Origin: Rubripirellula reticaptiva
Lineage (GTDB): Bacteria > Planctomycetota > Planctomycetia > Pirellulales > Pirellulaceae
Reading direction: 5' to 3'
Length of the DNA stretch: 64,000 bases
NCBI RefSeq assembly: GCF_007860175.1
Contig: NZ_SJPX01000002.1
Span: 1,612,001 to 1,676,000, forward strand
Shown here: piece by piece, positions 17,592 to 26,294 of the stretch
Layout of the letters: each line of letters opens with the position of its first letter
How positions within the stretch are numbered: position 1 is the first letter of the stretch
Program-made: the position numbers and the translations under genes
The notes under the pieces: generated by a model
Seen by the model: the letters and a program-made list of their open reading frames with translations, nothing else
Database searches by the model: none
What the model was told of the DNA's origin: nothing

Positions 17592-19072
17592 CAGGCGTTG
17601 CCCGTTCGCTGGATGGCAAACACGGCGAACTGAAGCGAGGCCGAATGACTGTCGATGCGAACCTTCAAGGTCTGGCTTCCTGACAGTTGCCGCGGATCTT
17701 CGATCAACTGTTCTCGCAACCGCATCGCAATCGTGCCGGTGTCTAGGACATCTGTCCACGCCGGGCCACTGCCGCCGATTTCAAAGAAACTCCAATCGGA
17801 TTGCGACGGCAGCGAACGCGGGACTTCACGAAGCGGTTTCAGTTCCAACCCCATCGCACGCTTGCTGTACAACGCCTCGACTTGTCGAGCACTGCCCAGC
17901 TTCCAATCAAGCAATCCAGGCGAGAGAATTTTCTCGAGCCCCGACGCCGAAAGCTTGCCACGACGCACACCTAGCACACACTGCCAATCACTGGTCAACC
18001 ACAGTGGATCAAGGCTGACCTGCATGCCCAACCCGGCCCCAACAAAGTAACGCTGTTGATAGGCACTGCGTCCAACCGACGCGATTCGCGATTCAATCCG
18101 GGCTCTTAGTGCGTAGAACAACGGCCCAATCGAATCGTGATCGTATGCCGCGATCGACTGCAACGCTCGGCTTTCGCTGAACAGATCCAATGCCCCGGCG
18201 ACGCGGCTGAGTTCCACGTAAGCAGCCCACGGATGCACACCGCTGGACTGTGCCAACACGCCGATCACAGCTGCCGCCTGGTTCAGAGTCTGCAACATCA
18301 AGATCCGCTGCAGATCGCCCGGTTGATCAGCATCCATCCCAAGGCTGTGATCATTCACCAGCTTTGAAAGCAGTTCGATTTTCAACAGCATCAAGTCATG
18401 AATTGGCCGCAGCAATCGCTGGCGCATCTGAGGCCAAGCAGCACAATCCATTAACGAAGGAACGAATCGATCATCCAGCTCCGCAATCGCGCCGCCAACC
18501 GTTCCTCGTTTCACTCGCGCGATTCGTAAGACGTCATAGCCAGTCAAATCATCCGTCGAAAGCATCAAGACCGCGTTGACTCGGCGAAAAATGACCGGTT
18601 CGACGCTGGCTCCGTCGGTTTCATCTGGTACATGGATCTGTAATTGGCGATATCGGGCTCCTTCGCCCTGGTCCCCCTCGGCGACGTTCGATGACCCCAG
18701 TTGTAGTCGTGGAACAGCCAAAAACACGTCGACGATGTCTCGGCTGTTGATCGGGATCGTGGCGTTTTCGCCAGAAGTCGCTCCGGTGGGCGCCGCCGCA
18801 AAACCAGCTCGCAAGTCAACTCGTTCGGTTGATTCACCAACTGCCAACTCGACCAATGTGCCCTCAGGCATCCTGGCTCGAACTCCGTCCAACTGAAAGA
18901 AACCCAACGCGAGCGCGTCAGCATTAATCGAGATACTTGCTAAGCCATAGCTATAGGGGTTCTGCCAACGATCCGACGCGGCGTTGCTTTCATGCCAATG
19001 CCGATCCCACGCCTGAAGATGGTGGGGGCGAAGAAACAGGCCCTCATGCCAATGGACTGCAAGATTCTGCAT
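17591..19072 (-). CDS. tssK: type VI secretion baseplate protein TssK
   Basis: A 493-residue TssK (ImpJ/VasE). The hallmark HWHEGLFLRPHHLQAWDRHW lies at residues 5-24, SYGLASISINADALALGFF follows, and a long helical middle and C-terminal beta domain complete the protein. TssK is the trimeric adaptor that docks the baseplate to TssL/TssM. The chosen ATG at 19072 is preceded by GGAAAGGAATCCG, the best ribosome-binding site in the operon; an in-frame ATG 36 bp earlier has none. It is the first gene of the T6SS operon, so the promoter should lie upstream of 19072. Confidence 0.95.
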   Translation of the reverse strand: MQNLAVHWHEGLFLRPHHLQAWDRHWHESNAASDRWQNPYSYGLASISINADALALGFFQLDGVRARMPEGTLVELAVGESTERVDLRAGFAAAPTGATSGENATIPINSRDIVDVFLAVPRLQLGSSNVAEGDQGEGARYRQLQIHVPDETDGASVEPVIFRRVNAVLMLSTDDLTGYDVLRIARVKRGTVGGAIAELDDRFVPSLMDCAAWPQMRQRLLRPIHDLMLLKIELLSKLVNDHSLGMDADQPGDLQRILMLQTLNQAAAVIGVLAQSSGVHPWAAYVELSRVAGALDLFSESRALQSIAAYDHDSIGPLFYALRARIESRIASVGRSAYQQRYFVGAGLGMQVSLDPLWLTSDWQCVLGVRRGKLSASGLEKILSPGLLDWKLGSARQVEALYSKRAMGLELKPLREVPRSLPSQSDWSFFEIGGSGPAWTDVLDTGTIAMRLREQLIEDPRQLSGSQTLKVRIDSHSASLQFAVFAIQRTGNA

Positions 19073-19274
19073 CGGATTCCTTTCCGAAGGATTGGCGATT
19101 GTCATCAAATCAATTTGACTCGCCGTGTCTATTTGCGCGTAGATTAGCTAATTCGTGCAAACACTTCCAGACGATAATACCCATAGAGTTGACGCGATTG
19201 AGTTTCACGCCGCGCCAACCAGACTTGCCAACTTTCGAGTCAATCGACGTCCTTGTGGAGCTCTAGGTCGAAGT
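19073..19274. promoter_or_regulatory. divergent intergenic region upstream of the T6SS operon
   Basis: About 200 bp separate the tssK start (leftward) from the probable GTG start of the outer-membrane protein (rightward). The promoter of the whole secretion operon should lie here because tssK is its first gene. No clear -35/-10 pair or operator is recognised by eye, so the assignment rests on gene arrangement only. Confidence 0.35.
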
Positions 19275-20567
19275 GTGATCAAGTCTGCCATCATCGCACT
19301 GCTGCTGACCAACACGGTGTTGATCTCGCTGCTGTCGGCACAAACGCCGGTTCAGTGGGATGAGCTGCCAGACTCGCCGCTGCGCGAAACATCTTCGGCC
19401 GACGACTCGCTGCCGATGCAGGGGATGCCAACTCAAGGGATGATCGAAGCTCCGCTCTTCGATCCCCTACCGATGGAACCAATCCCGCTCGATTCGCGCA
19501 CAATCGATTCGATCCCCAGCGATCTGCCCATTTGGTCCGATTCGATCGACGAGTCAAGCTTGTCCTGTGACAACGGCACCTGCGACCAAAGCGACTGCAA
19601 CTGCAATCAAGCCGGCGGCTGTGGTTGCAACGGATGCTCGTCCACCGTCTCGTGCCAATGGACACCCTGGCAGAACCTCGACTTCCCGCCGATTCCAATC
19701 GACTTTGAGCGGTTCATGATCGGAGCGAATTTTCGCAGCCAACGAACTCGCGACCGAGGCATCGGGTACGAACGAGTGATGTTCGCGCCGAACGTTCTCG
19801 ACACCGCCATTCAAACACCGCATGTCGGCTTTCGATACCAACTCGACTACGGCCTGCGTACACCCGACCGTGCCGAGTACTATTGGGGACAGCGAGACAA
19901 AGCCGAAACCGGGCTCAACGTCCAGGACGTCTCCGTACGACTGGCTGTCGGAAACGAAAAAGCGATGGCTTTGACTCAGTACAACATGCGTTCACTCGAT
20001 CCCGAAATCAACGCAAACACGACTGGATTTGGCGACATGGTTCTCGGTGCCCAAGCGCTGCTGGTCGATGGCAAACGCACCAAGATCGCAACCATCTTTC
20101 GAACCTACCTAGCAACCGGCCCCGTCAAACGCGGGCTAGGTACCGGACACACCTCGCTGGAATACGGCTTGCTGGCGAGACAGTGCCTGCGTCCCGAGAC
20201 CTATCTGTTTGCCGAAATCAAATACTGGATGCCAATCAAGGGCACCGACGGAATTGCTGGCGATGTGTTGTCGACCGGGTGGGGGATCAGCACAATCGCA
20301 GCCGAAAGCGATGTCTTCGCCTTCTTGCCCACGTTCGAAATCAGAACACTGTCGTTTCTATTCGGCGGACAAAACGCAACGAGCGCGACCAACTTCGAAT
20401 CAATCGATGGAGAAACCGCTATCGAGTTTTATCCGGGCGCTCGATTTGTGCTGGGGCCGGAAAGCGACCTGGGCCTTTGGGAACTGGGCTGCGCCGCCGG
20501 CTTCACCGCCGCAGACAAAAACTGGTTCGACTCGCGTCTCGTGTTCGAAGCACGACTCGCATTCTGA
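19275..20567 (+). CDS. outer-membrane beta-barrel-like protein with Cys-rich linker
   Basis: A 430-residue secreted protein when read from a GTG at 19275, which gives a clean signal peptide (IIALLLTNTVLISLLSAQ); an ATG at 19155 would add 40 residues that do not look coding. Residues about 25-90 are Pro/Asp/Ser-rich, then eight Cys occur within about 31 residues (the CDNGTCDQSDCNCNQAGG stretch onward). The remaining 270 residues alternate aromatic and polar strands and end in Phe, as outer-membrane barrels do. It is divergent from the T6SS operon. The family is not recognised; it may be a porin- or transporter-like barrel. The start is uncertain. Confidence 0.75.
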   Translation: MIKSAIIALLLTNTVLISLLSAQTPVQWDELPDSPLRETSSADDSLPMQGMPTQGMIEAPLFDPLPMEPIPLDSRTIDSIPSDLPIWSDSIDESSLSCDNGTCDQSDCNCNQAGGCGCNGCSSTVSCQWTPWQNLDFPPIPIDFERFMIGANFRSQRTRDRGIGYERVMFAPNVLDTAIQTPHVGFRYQLDYGLRTPDRAEYYWGQRDKAETGLNVQDVSVRLAVGNEKAMALTQYNMRSLDPEINANTTGFGDMVLGAQALLVDGKRTKIATIFRTYLATGPVKRGLGTGHTSLEYGLLARQCLRPETYLFAEIKYWMPIKGTDGIAGDVLSTGWGISTIAAESDVFAFLPTFEIRTLSFLFGGQNATSATNFESIDGETAIEFYPGARFVLGPESDLGLWELGCAAGFTAADKNWFDSRLVFEARLAF

Positions 20568-20659
20568 CAAAGCGGATTCAGATCTTGACCCAATCGTGCG
20601 CACTCCCAAACGACGACGTTACAACAGCCGTTATCGTTTGACGGTTTCCGAACCGACAA

Positions 20660-21121
20660 TCAATTACCGCTAAGAGAGACCTCGAAACGGTCCGGCCCAG
20701 CGGCAGGTGCTCCAGATTTCGTTTTCCGCCGCCCCTCGAGGTAGGCCACAACCAGCTCGTGTTCCATTGTGGACGCGCTGACCACAATCGACTCGGGATC
20801 CAACGCGCGAAGCGTACATGGACCACCGTTTTCACCCCAGTGGATTTGCCCTACAGCATCTTGGATCTCCCGAGCCAAAGCTTTGGCCGACAACGCGTCT
20901 CCGACGATTGGCTGGGCGGCACCGCCAGTCAAATCAGTAACACGGTAGATCACTGGATAAACTTGCAACCGAAGTGCAGCGATGCGTTGATCGACTTGGG
21001 CGTCGACTCCTTTGGACATTCCATAGCGGAAGCCTACCAAAGACCCTGCCGCGCAAAGGGTCAAAAACAAAAGCGTCGCGATGCCAAAACGCGTCCAGCC
21101 AAAAGCAGATTGGTACTTCAT
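20660..21121 (-). CDS. small membrane-anchored hypothetical protein with YxVxDL-type domain
   Basis: A 153-residue protein from an ATG at 21121 (MKYQSAFGWTRFGIATLLF). One N-terminal membrane helix is followed by an extracytoplasmic domain. The later part has the order YRVTDL, an AREIQDAV helix, IHWGENGGP, then IVVSASTMEHELVVAYLE. This spacing resembles a domain that recurs in planctomycete secretin- and exported-protein families (YxVxDL ... WxxxGG ... TxxxHxxV). Its function is unknown. It converges with the outer-membrane protein gene, 92 bp away. A longer frame back to 21217 adds 32 residues before the membrane helix and is less likely. Confidence 0.65.
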   Translation of the reverse strand: MKYQSAFGWTRFGIATLLFLTLCAAGSLVGFRYGMSKGVDAQVDQRIAALRLQVYPVIYRVTDLTGGAAQPIVGDALSAKALAREIQDAVGQIHWGENGGPCTLRALDPESIVVSASTMEHELVVAYLEGRRKTKSGAPAAGPDRFEVSLSGN

Positions 21122-21302
21122 TCGTAGTGCTCGGTGCGAATTGCGGCGAATCAGACAACGTGTGGTTCGGCACGGATTGTCACCGGCCCCGAAACGGGAT
21201 GCAACCGCGGCACACACCGAAAACAGAAGCGTAAAGTGCCAGAAGACGAGGCTTCAAAAATCTAGCTTGGTTACAGGTTTACTGATTTTCGAAAGGGTCC
21301 AA

Positions 21303-21488
21303 TCACATGCCGCCAAGAACTTCGCCAACGTATTCTGAAGTTACGTTTTTCCGTTTGTTCCGGGACGAATGCCCAGCGATTGACCCAGACCAACCCAACG
21401 TCGGGAGGTGGTCCATAGTGTCGTACGGAGCCTCCTCCATCGCGATCAACGTCGCGTCACCACTGAGTAGGTAGATCAATCCGGTCAT
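21303..21488 (-). pseudogene. truncated N-terminal fragment of an uncharacterised protein family
   Basis: A 61-codon frame with a good ribosome site (AGGAAACAAG before the ATG at 21488). Its first 40 residues (LIYLLSGDATLIAMEEAPYD, then DHLPTLGWSGSIAGHS) resemble the opening of a family with the pattern IYLLxxxxxLxxMxxxPYDxExxLQxLLxxxPxLLAG, often found beside nuclease-like genes. The match stops near residue 40 and a short unrelated tail follows. It is read as the surviving 5' end of a lost gene. The assignment is from memory of the motif and is tentative. Confidence 0.4.
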
Positions 21489-21796
21489 TCTTGTTTCCTA
21501 TTGATTTCGAGACGCGCCGAGCGAATGCACCTGTGGCATCTCTGAGAAAGCTGCCCAAGGATGACTTAGATGCGTCGAGCCGTCTGAGCGTCTAGAATGA
21601 ACGGCGTTCAATGATTCTATTTGGCTTTCCTTCCAGTTTGCCGATTCGCATCTTGTCGTTTGTTCTCGTCTTCACCTTGTATCCCGCTGTCGCTTGACGT
21701 GATAGCGATTTTTTCCGCCACCGCCTTGGCCTTGAGTGTCTGCAGTGGCCAACGCGTTGGCTATTTGTTCCACAATCCCTGGATTACTCAACAATC
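21489..21796. other. intergenic region upstream of the polysaccharide locus
   Basis: 308 bp without a credible gene. It lies directly before the GH28 gene, so the promoter of the plus-strand locus may be here. No clear promoter consensus, operator or stable hairpin was recognised. Confidence 0.4.
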
Positions 21797-23290
21797 ATGA
21801 TCACGTTCGCTAATTTTTCGGTATGGCGGTTCATGCCATGGGGCATCGCGTTATTCATCATCGGAACATGGTCCACAAAGCCGCTGTTTGGAATCGACAA
21901 CCAAGCCTTAGTCGCCGCAGCGAGCAAGGCGAGTGAAGCCAAAGTTTTCAGTATCCGCAGCTTTGGCGCGGTCGGTGATGGTGTGGCCATGGATACCAAT
22001 GCAGTGCAAGAGACCATTGATGCCTGCCACGATTCTGGCGGGGGCGTTGTGCGGGTGCCTGCTGGTGATTTTCAAATTGGAACGATCATTCTAAAGAGCG
22101 ACGTCACGCTCTCGCTCGATTACGGGGCCAGCCTGCTCGGCAGCACCAATGCGGCTGACTACCCAACGGACAACCTTAGCCGACCTCGAGAGGGCGATGC
22201 TCATTGCTTGATCTACGCTGAAAACGCAAAAAACATCACCATCGAAGGGCTCGGCGTGATCGATGGTAGGGGAACTCACGAAAACTTTCCCCGGAACAGA
22301 AAGGGTGGCAAGAACTCTGGTGTCCGCCCACGTCTGATGCGCATGGAACGTTGTGAGAACATCACATTCTCTGGCGTCACGTACAAGCGCCCTGCGTTCT
22401 GGGGATTGCACCTGATCGACTGCAAGAACATTCACTTCAACGCCGTTACCGTGCGATTCCGCAACAACAACTTCAACAACGATGGTTTCGATCTCGACGG
22501 CTGCGAAAATGTGCTCATCGAGAACTGCGACATCAGCACTGGCGACGACGCGATCTGCTTGAAGAGTTCGCTAAACCCTTGCCGAAACATTGTCGTGCGT
22601 GGATGTCGAATGGACAGTAACACGGCGGCGCTGAAGTTCGGCAGCTCATCCCGAGGCGGGTTCATCGATGTTTCGGTGACGAACTGTTACTTCCATAACT
22701 GCCCCATGGGCGCTATCAAGCTGCAATCGGTGGACGGCGGACGTCTCGAAAATGTGACGATATCACGGGTGGTCATGAAAGATGTAGGTTGTCCCCTCTT
22801 CATGCGTTTGGGCAATCGAGGCAGTACCTTTGGTGAAAGACGTGAAAGTCCTCCCGTCGGCACGCTGAAAAACATACGAATCAGCGATGTGGTTGCTGAG
22901 GTCACCGTCGAGGATCGGGCGAAAGCTGCTGAAGCGGTGTACAAGAATCTTAAAGTGGATACTACACCGGGCGTGACAGACAACGAGAAGTCGAAAGCCG
23001 GACCGATTATGATCACGGGCATCCCCGGTCACTTTATCGAAAACGTTATCCTGGAAAACATCAAGTTCTCCTTTCCGGGCAATGGTACTGGAAAAGATGC
23101 CAAGCGAGATGTGGCAGAAGACATTGATCGCTATCCGGAACAGTTCTTCTTTGGCGTGCTTCCAGCTTGGGGCGCCTACATCCGCCACGCAAAAAACATT
23201 GAATTCACGAATGTCCAGATGACGATTCGCGACGCGGACCAGCGGCAGATGGTGGTGCTAGATGATGTTGAGGGTTTCGTAGAACGATAA
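21797..23290 (+). CDS. glycoside hydrolase family 28 (polygalacturonase-like)
   Basis: A 497-residue exported right-handed beta-helix enzyme. After a hydrophobic N-terminus the GH28 entry motif appears (FSIRSFGAVGDGVAMDTNA, then GGGVVRVPAG). The catalytic landmarks are present: NNDGFD near residue 227, GDDAICLKS near 248, SSRGGF near 283 and AIKLQS near 306, corresponding to the NxD, DD, GHG and RIK motifs of polygalacturonases. The GHG position is altered to S-R-G-G and RIK to A-I-K, so substrate or activity may differ from true polygalacturonase. It is the first gene of a plus-strand set of secreted carbohydrate enzymes. Galacturonide hydrolysis is inferred from the family. Confidence 0.93.
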   Translation: MITFANFSVWRFMPWGIALFIIGTWSTKPLFGIDNQALVAAASKASEAKVFSIRSFGAVGDGVAMDTNAVQETIDACHDSGGGVVRVPAGDFQIGTIILKSDVTLSLDYGASLLGSTNAADYPTDNLSRPREGDAHCLIYAENAKNITIEGLGVIDGRGTHENFPRNRKGGKNSGVRPRLMRMERCENITFSGVTYKRPAFWGLHLIDCKNIHFNAVTVRFRNNNFNNDGFDLDGCENVLIENCDISTGDDAICLKSSLNPCRNIVVRGCRMDSNTAALKFGSSSRGGFIDVSVTNCYFHNCPMGAIKLQSVDGGRLENVTISRVVMKDVGCPLFMRLGNRGSTFGERRESPPVGTLKNIRISDVVAEVTVEDRAKAAEAVYKNLKVDTTPGVTDNEKSKAGPIMITGIPGHFIENVILENIKFSFPGNGTGKDAKRDVAEDIDRYPEQFFFGVLPAWGAYIRHAKNIEFTNVQMTIRDADQRQMVVLDDVEGFVER

Positions 23291-23403
23291 CGTTTCCGAT
23301 TCCTTAGTCGCGCAAATCAATGGGTAGCACGTGATCCGAACTGGGTGGACGAAAACCTAGCCAAGACGCGAGCGTGTGAGCGAGCGTACCTCAGACACAA
23401 CCG

Positions 23404-24621
23404 ATGAAGAGAAAAACACTTGTGACTCAATGTAAATTAGCAGTCGTTGTCTTTGCGTGCCTCTCGCTGGCGACGATATCCAGCGGACAAGAGAACGTAG
23501 ACGGAAACCATCGGGATGATCGCACCTTGATCAACAGCGATGGAAGTCGCTTTGTGCCCAAGGACTTTTATCCCAAATTTAGCTGGAAAACCACGCCTCG
23601 CTATTTCATGTTCGGAGACAAGAGCCGTGTGCTTCGCCCAGAGCAAGTTCGTTTGATTGCCAAGCAAACCGATTTTCTTTGCATTGAAAAGTCACATGGG
23701 GTGGAAGAACTTGGGACCGCCGAACTAGGTGCCAAGCATGAAGCGGCGGCCTTCAAGAAGGTCAAGCCCAACCTGAAAGTGTTGTTCTACTTCAATGCAG
23801 CCTTTGCTTGGCCTTATACCTCGTACAATGAAAACTTCACCAGTCAACGTATCGATGCACATCCTGAACTTAAAAAGTTCCTAATCACCAACCCCAAAAC
23901 GGGTGAACTCATCAAGCGATTTGGTGTTGCATTCTGTTATGACGTGCTGAACCCCGATTTCCGCCAGTGGTGGGTTGAAACGGTTGCCAAGGGCGTTGAA
24001 GAATCCGGCACCGACGGCGTCTTCATTGACCAAATGCACGGCAACATCATGTATCGCGATCCAGAAACACGCCCCGAGGTTGAAAAGGCGATGGGCCAGA
24101 TGATAGCGTCGCTCAAACAGAAGATGCCAGCCGACAAGATCTTACTCGCCAACAATGCCTACAGCGACGACGCCAAGCACGTGTATCCCGTCAGTGACGC
24201 GATCATGTTTGAAAACTATTCGAAGGTGAAGTCCAGCAAGGAAAGTCTGTTGTCGGAGTGGGGACACATGTTGAGGAACGCCAAGGATGGAAAAATCTCC
24301 GTTTTCCGCCTTGGCGTTGAAGGAACCGGCCGAGGCAATCTGAAGCCCAACATGCCGGGACTGTCCCAGGAAAAACTAGAGTTCGCGCAGGCGTGCTATC
24401 TGATCGGCGCACAGCCGTATTCCTATTTCATGTACAGCTGGGGGTGGAAGCTAGAAACCGGAGCGTTGGTTGAGTATTCCGATCTGGAAAAACCACTCGG
24501 CGCCCCCAAAGGGCCTTACCGGCGCACCACGCCCGATGGTTGGGAATTCACCCGTGAATTCGAACACGCCAACGTTTGGGTGAACACTGAAACCAGACAA
24601 GCCAAGATCACCTGGCGATAG
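23404..24621 (+). CDS. secreted hypothetical glycoside hydrolase (GHL15-like), paralogue 1
   Basis: A 405-residue protein with a signal peptide (LAVVVFACLSLATISSGQ). The body looks like a TIM barrel: LKVLFYFNAAFAW strand, DVLNPDFRQWWVETVAKGV, then SGTDGVFIDQMHGN with a candidate catalytic Asp, and a C-terminal WEFTREFEHANVWVNTE beta element. This layout matches hypothetical glycosyl hydrolase families of the GHL10/GHL15 type. It shares this layout and several motifs with the gene at 28494 ([16 protein letters not shown] there). Its place between GH28 and GH29 points to a polysaccharide substrate. The reaction is unknown; a CAZy family could not be named with certainty. Confidence 0.8.
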   Translation: MKRKTLVTQCKLAVVVFACLSLATISSGQENVDGNHRDDRTLINSDGSRFVPKDFYPKFSWKTTPRYFMFGDKSRVLRPEQVRLIAKQTDFLCIEKSHGVEELGTAELGAKHEAAAFKKVKPNLKVLFYFNAAFAWPYTSYNENFTSQRIDAHPELKKFLITNPKTGELIKRFGVAFCYDVLNPDFRQWWVETVAKGVEESGTDGVFIDQMHGNIMYRDPETRPEVEKAMGQMIASLKQKMPADKILLANNAYSDDAKHVYPVSDAIMFENYSKVKSSKESLLSEWGHMLRNAKDGKISVFRLGVEGTGRGNLKPNMPGLSQEKLEFAQACYLIGAQPYSYFMYSWGWKLETGALVEYSDLEKPLGAPKGPYRRTTPDGWEFTREFEHANVWVNTETRQAKITWR

Positions 24622-24670
24622 AAAATTGATTCAGCCAACAAAGATGAAATAGCAAACCAAGGCATTGAAG

Positions 24671-26227
24671 ATGAGAGGTAGAGAGATTCTCCGTGATGTC
24701 GTCCTGTCAGCGGCGTTGATGATGAGTGTGGCGACGTGTGCCTGTGCTCAGGAGGAGGAAGCCACCGCACGGTCGGAAAAAGCCGTCCAACTGGATCCTG
24801 ATGGCGTGACCGCGATCATTGCCTCAAGTGGAACCTTGTCCGGCAACGCGAAGCGTCACTTCAGAAGTGGTAATGTGGTGCACGGTTTTGAGTCTCCTCA
24901 GGACACGATTACCTGGACGGTCGATGTTCCCAAAGAAGATGATTACGTAGTGGACGTGCTACTAAGCAAGCGAGAGCCGACGCAACTGGAAGTGAGTTCG
25001 GGGGACTCTGTACTGACCGCTCTGTCCATGATCAGGACCTGGGAGTATCGCCCCTTTTTCTGGCGTCAGGAACTAACGGGCACCTTGCATTTGAAGGCCG
25101 GCGTGAATCAGATCACCCTGCGTCTGCCTGACGCAAAGCCCGCGACGGCGTCCGAAGGAAATAACTCCAACGAGTCCACGCGTTTCGGCCAAGGGGTCAC
25201 CGAGGATTTCAACCTGTTCTCCATCGAATTGGGAACAGTCGCTGCGCGTCAGGGGCAAATCGATCGTGCCAAGGCGATTCGCGGTGATGCCTCGTGGATG
25301 ATCGATGGCAAGTACGGCATCTTCGTCCACTGGTCATCACAAAGCCGCGGATTCAACATCGATAAAAAGAGAGCCGAGTGGTTCCAGAATTCAGTGGAGA
25401 TGTTCGACGTTAAGGTTTTTGCGGATGCCATTGAGCGCACCGGTGCCGCGTGGATTACCTTTACCGCGACGCACCAGGGATTCTATTGGCCCGGCCCCAA
25501 CGCAGCGATCGACAAGGTTGCGCCGGGACGTACCGCCGAGCGCGACTTGCTGGGCGAAATCATTGATGAACTGGACCAGCGAGGCATTCGAACGCTGTTC
25601 TATCTGCATACCGGCTACAACGGTTACGACCCCAAGGAGTGGCGGGAAGCGTTGGGCGCCAATGATGCCGACACCAAACGCTTCAGCGACAACATCGAGG
25701 CGATTCTTCGCGAATGCAGCCTGCGTTATGGCAAAAAGCTGATGGGATTCGGCTACATGGATGGTGCACTAGCATGGGACTATCCACTCAGGCCATCCTG
25801 GGAAGGATGGGCCCGCGCGATCAAGGCGGGCAATCCCAACGCCGTCGTGGGGCTTAGTTCAAACCGAGGCCCGACGGTCGGCCCGTTCAGCGAACTGGCT
25901 GTCACCGATGGCGGCAGTGAATTGTGGCAGATCGATCCCCAGCTCATCGGCCCCGGAAAGCAATTAGGTGATGTCACTCCGGCCTGGTGGTGCCTGATGG
26001 ACCAGGGCGGTTGGTTTCAAAATCAACCGATGAATGGCCGCTACGGCCCAGGCCCGGTTCATTCGACGCAGGAGTATGTTGACTTCTTCAAACGCATGGC
26101 CCAGGCCAAGGTACCCGTGACCATCAACTTGATCATGACCGCCGATGTCACCGATGACCATCCGATCTTTAACCCTGAATGCATGGCGGTCATGGACGAA
26201 GTCCGCAAGGCGATTCGTGGGAAGTAG
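24671..26227 (+). CDS. glycoside hydrolase family 29-like (alpha-L-fucosidase-like), secreted
   Basis: A 518-residue protein from an ATG at 24671; a TTG two codons earlier is unlikely. A signal peptide (VVLSAALMMSVATCACAQ) is followed by a beta-sandwich (about 35-185) of the kind fused to GH29 enzymes. The catalytic barrel then begins with WMIDGKYGIFVHWSSQSRGF, with ITFTATHQGFYWP and MGFGYMDGALAWD near residues 357-369; the Asp there fits the GH29 nucleophile. The late segment PVTINLIMTADV is also typical. GH29 enzymes release terminal alpha-L-fucose. Neighbouring sulfatase, esterase and GH141-like genes suggest a decorated fucose-containing glycan. The family is clear but the exact substrate is not. 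Confidence 0.88.
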   Translation: MRGREILRDVVLSAALMMSVATCACAQEEEATARSEKAVQLDPDGVTAIIASSGTLSGNAKRHFRSGNVVHGFESPQDTITWTVDVPKEDDYVVDVLLSKREPTQLEVSSGDSVLTALSMIRTWEYRPFFWRQELTGTLHLKAGVNQITLRLPDAKPATASEGNNSNESTRFGQGVTEDFNLFSIELGTVAARQGQIDRAKAIRGDASWMIDGKYGIFVHWSSQSRGFNIDKKRAEWFQNSVEMFDVKVFADAIERTGAAWITFTATHQGFYWPGPNAAIDKVAPGRTAERDLLGEIIDELDQRGIRTLFYLHTGYNGYDPKEWREALGANDADTKRFSDNIEAILRECSLRYGKKLMGFGYMDGALAWDYPLRPSWEGWARAIKAGNPNAVVGLSSNRGPTVGPFSELAVTDGGSELWQIDPQLIGPGKQLGDVTPAWWCLMDQGGWFQNQPMNGRYGPGPVHSTQEYVDFFKRMAQAKVPVTINLIMTADVTDDHPIFNPECMAVMDEVRKAIRGK

Positions 26228-26294
26228 ACGATGAACCGATTGCCACGCCTGGTCAGTGAACAGAGTCGAAACTTAACAAGGCAAAGAGAAAAAT

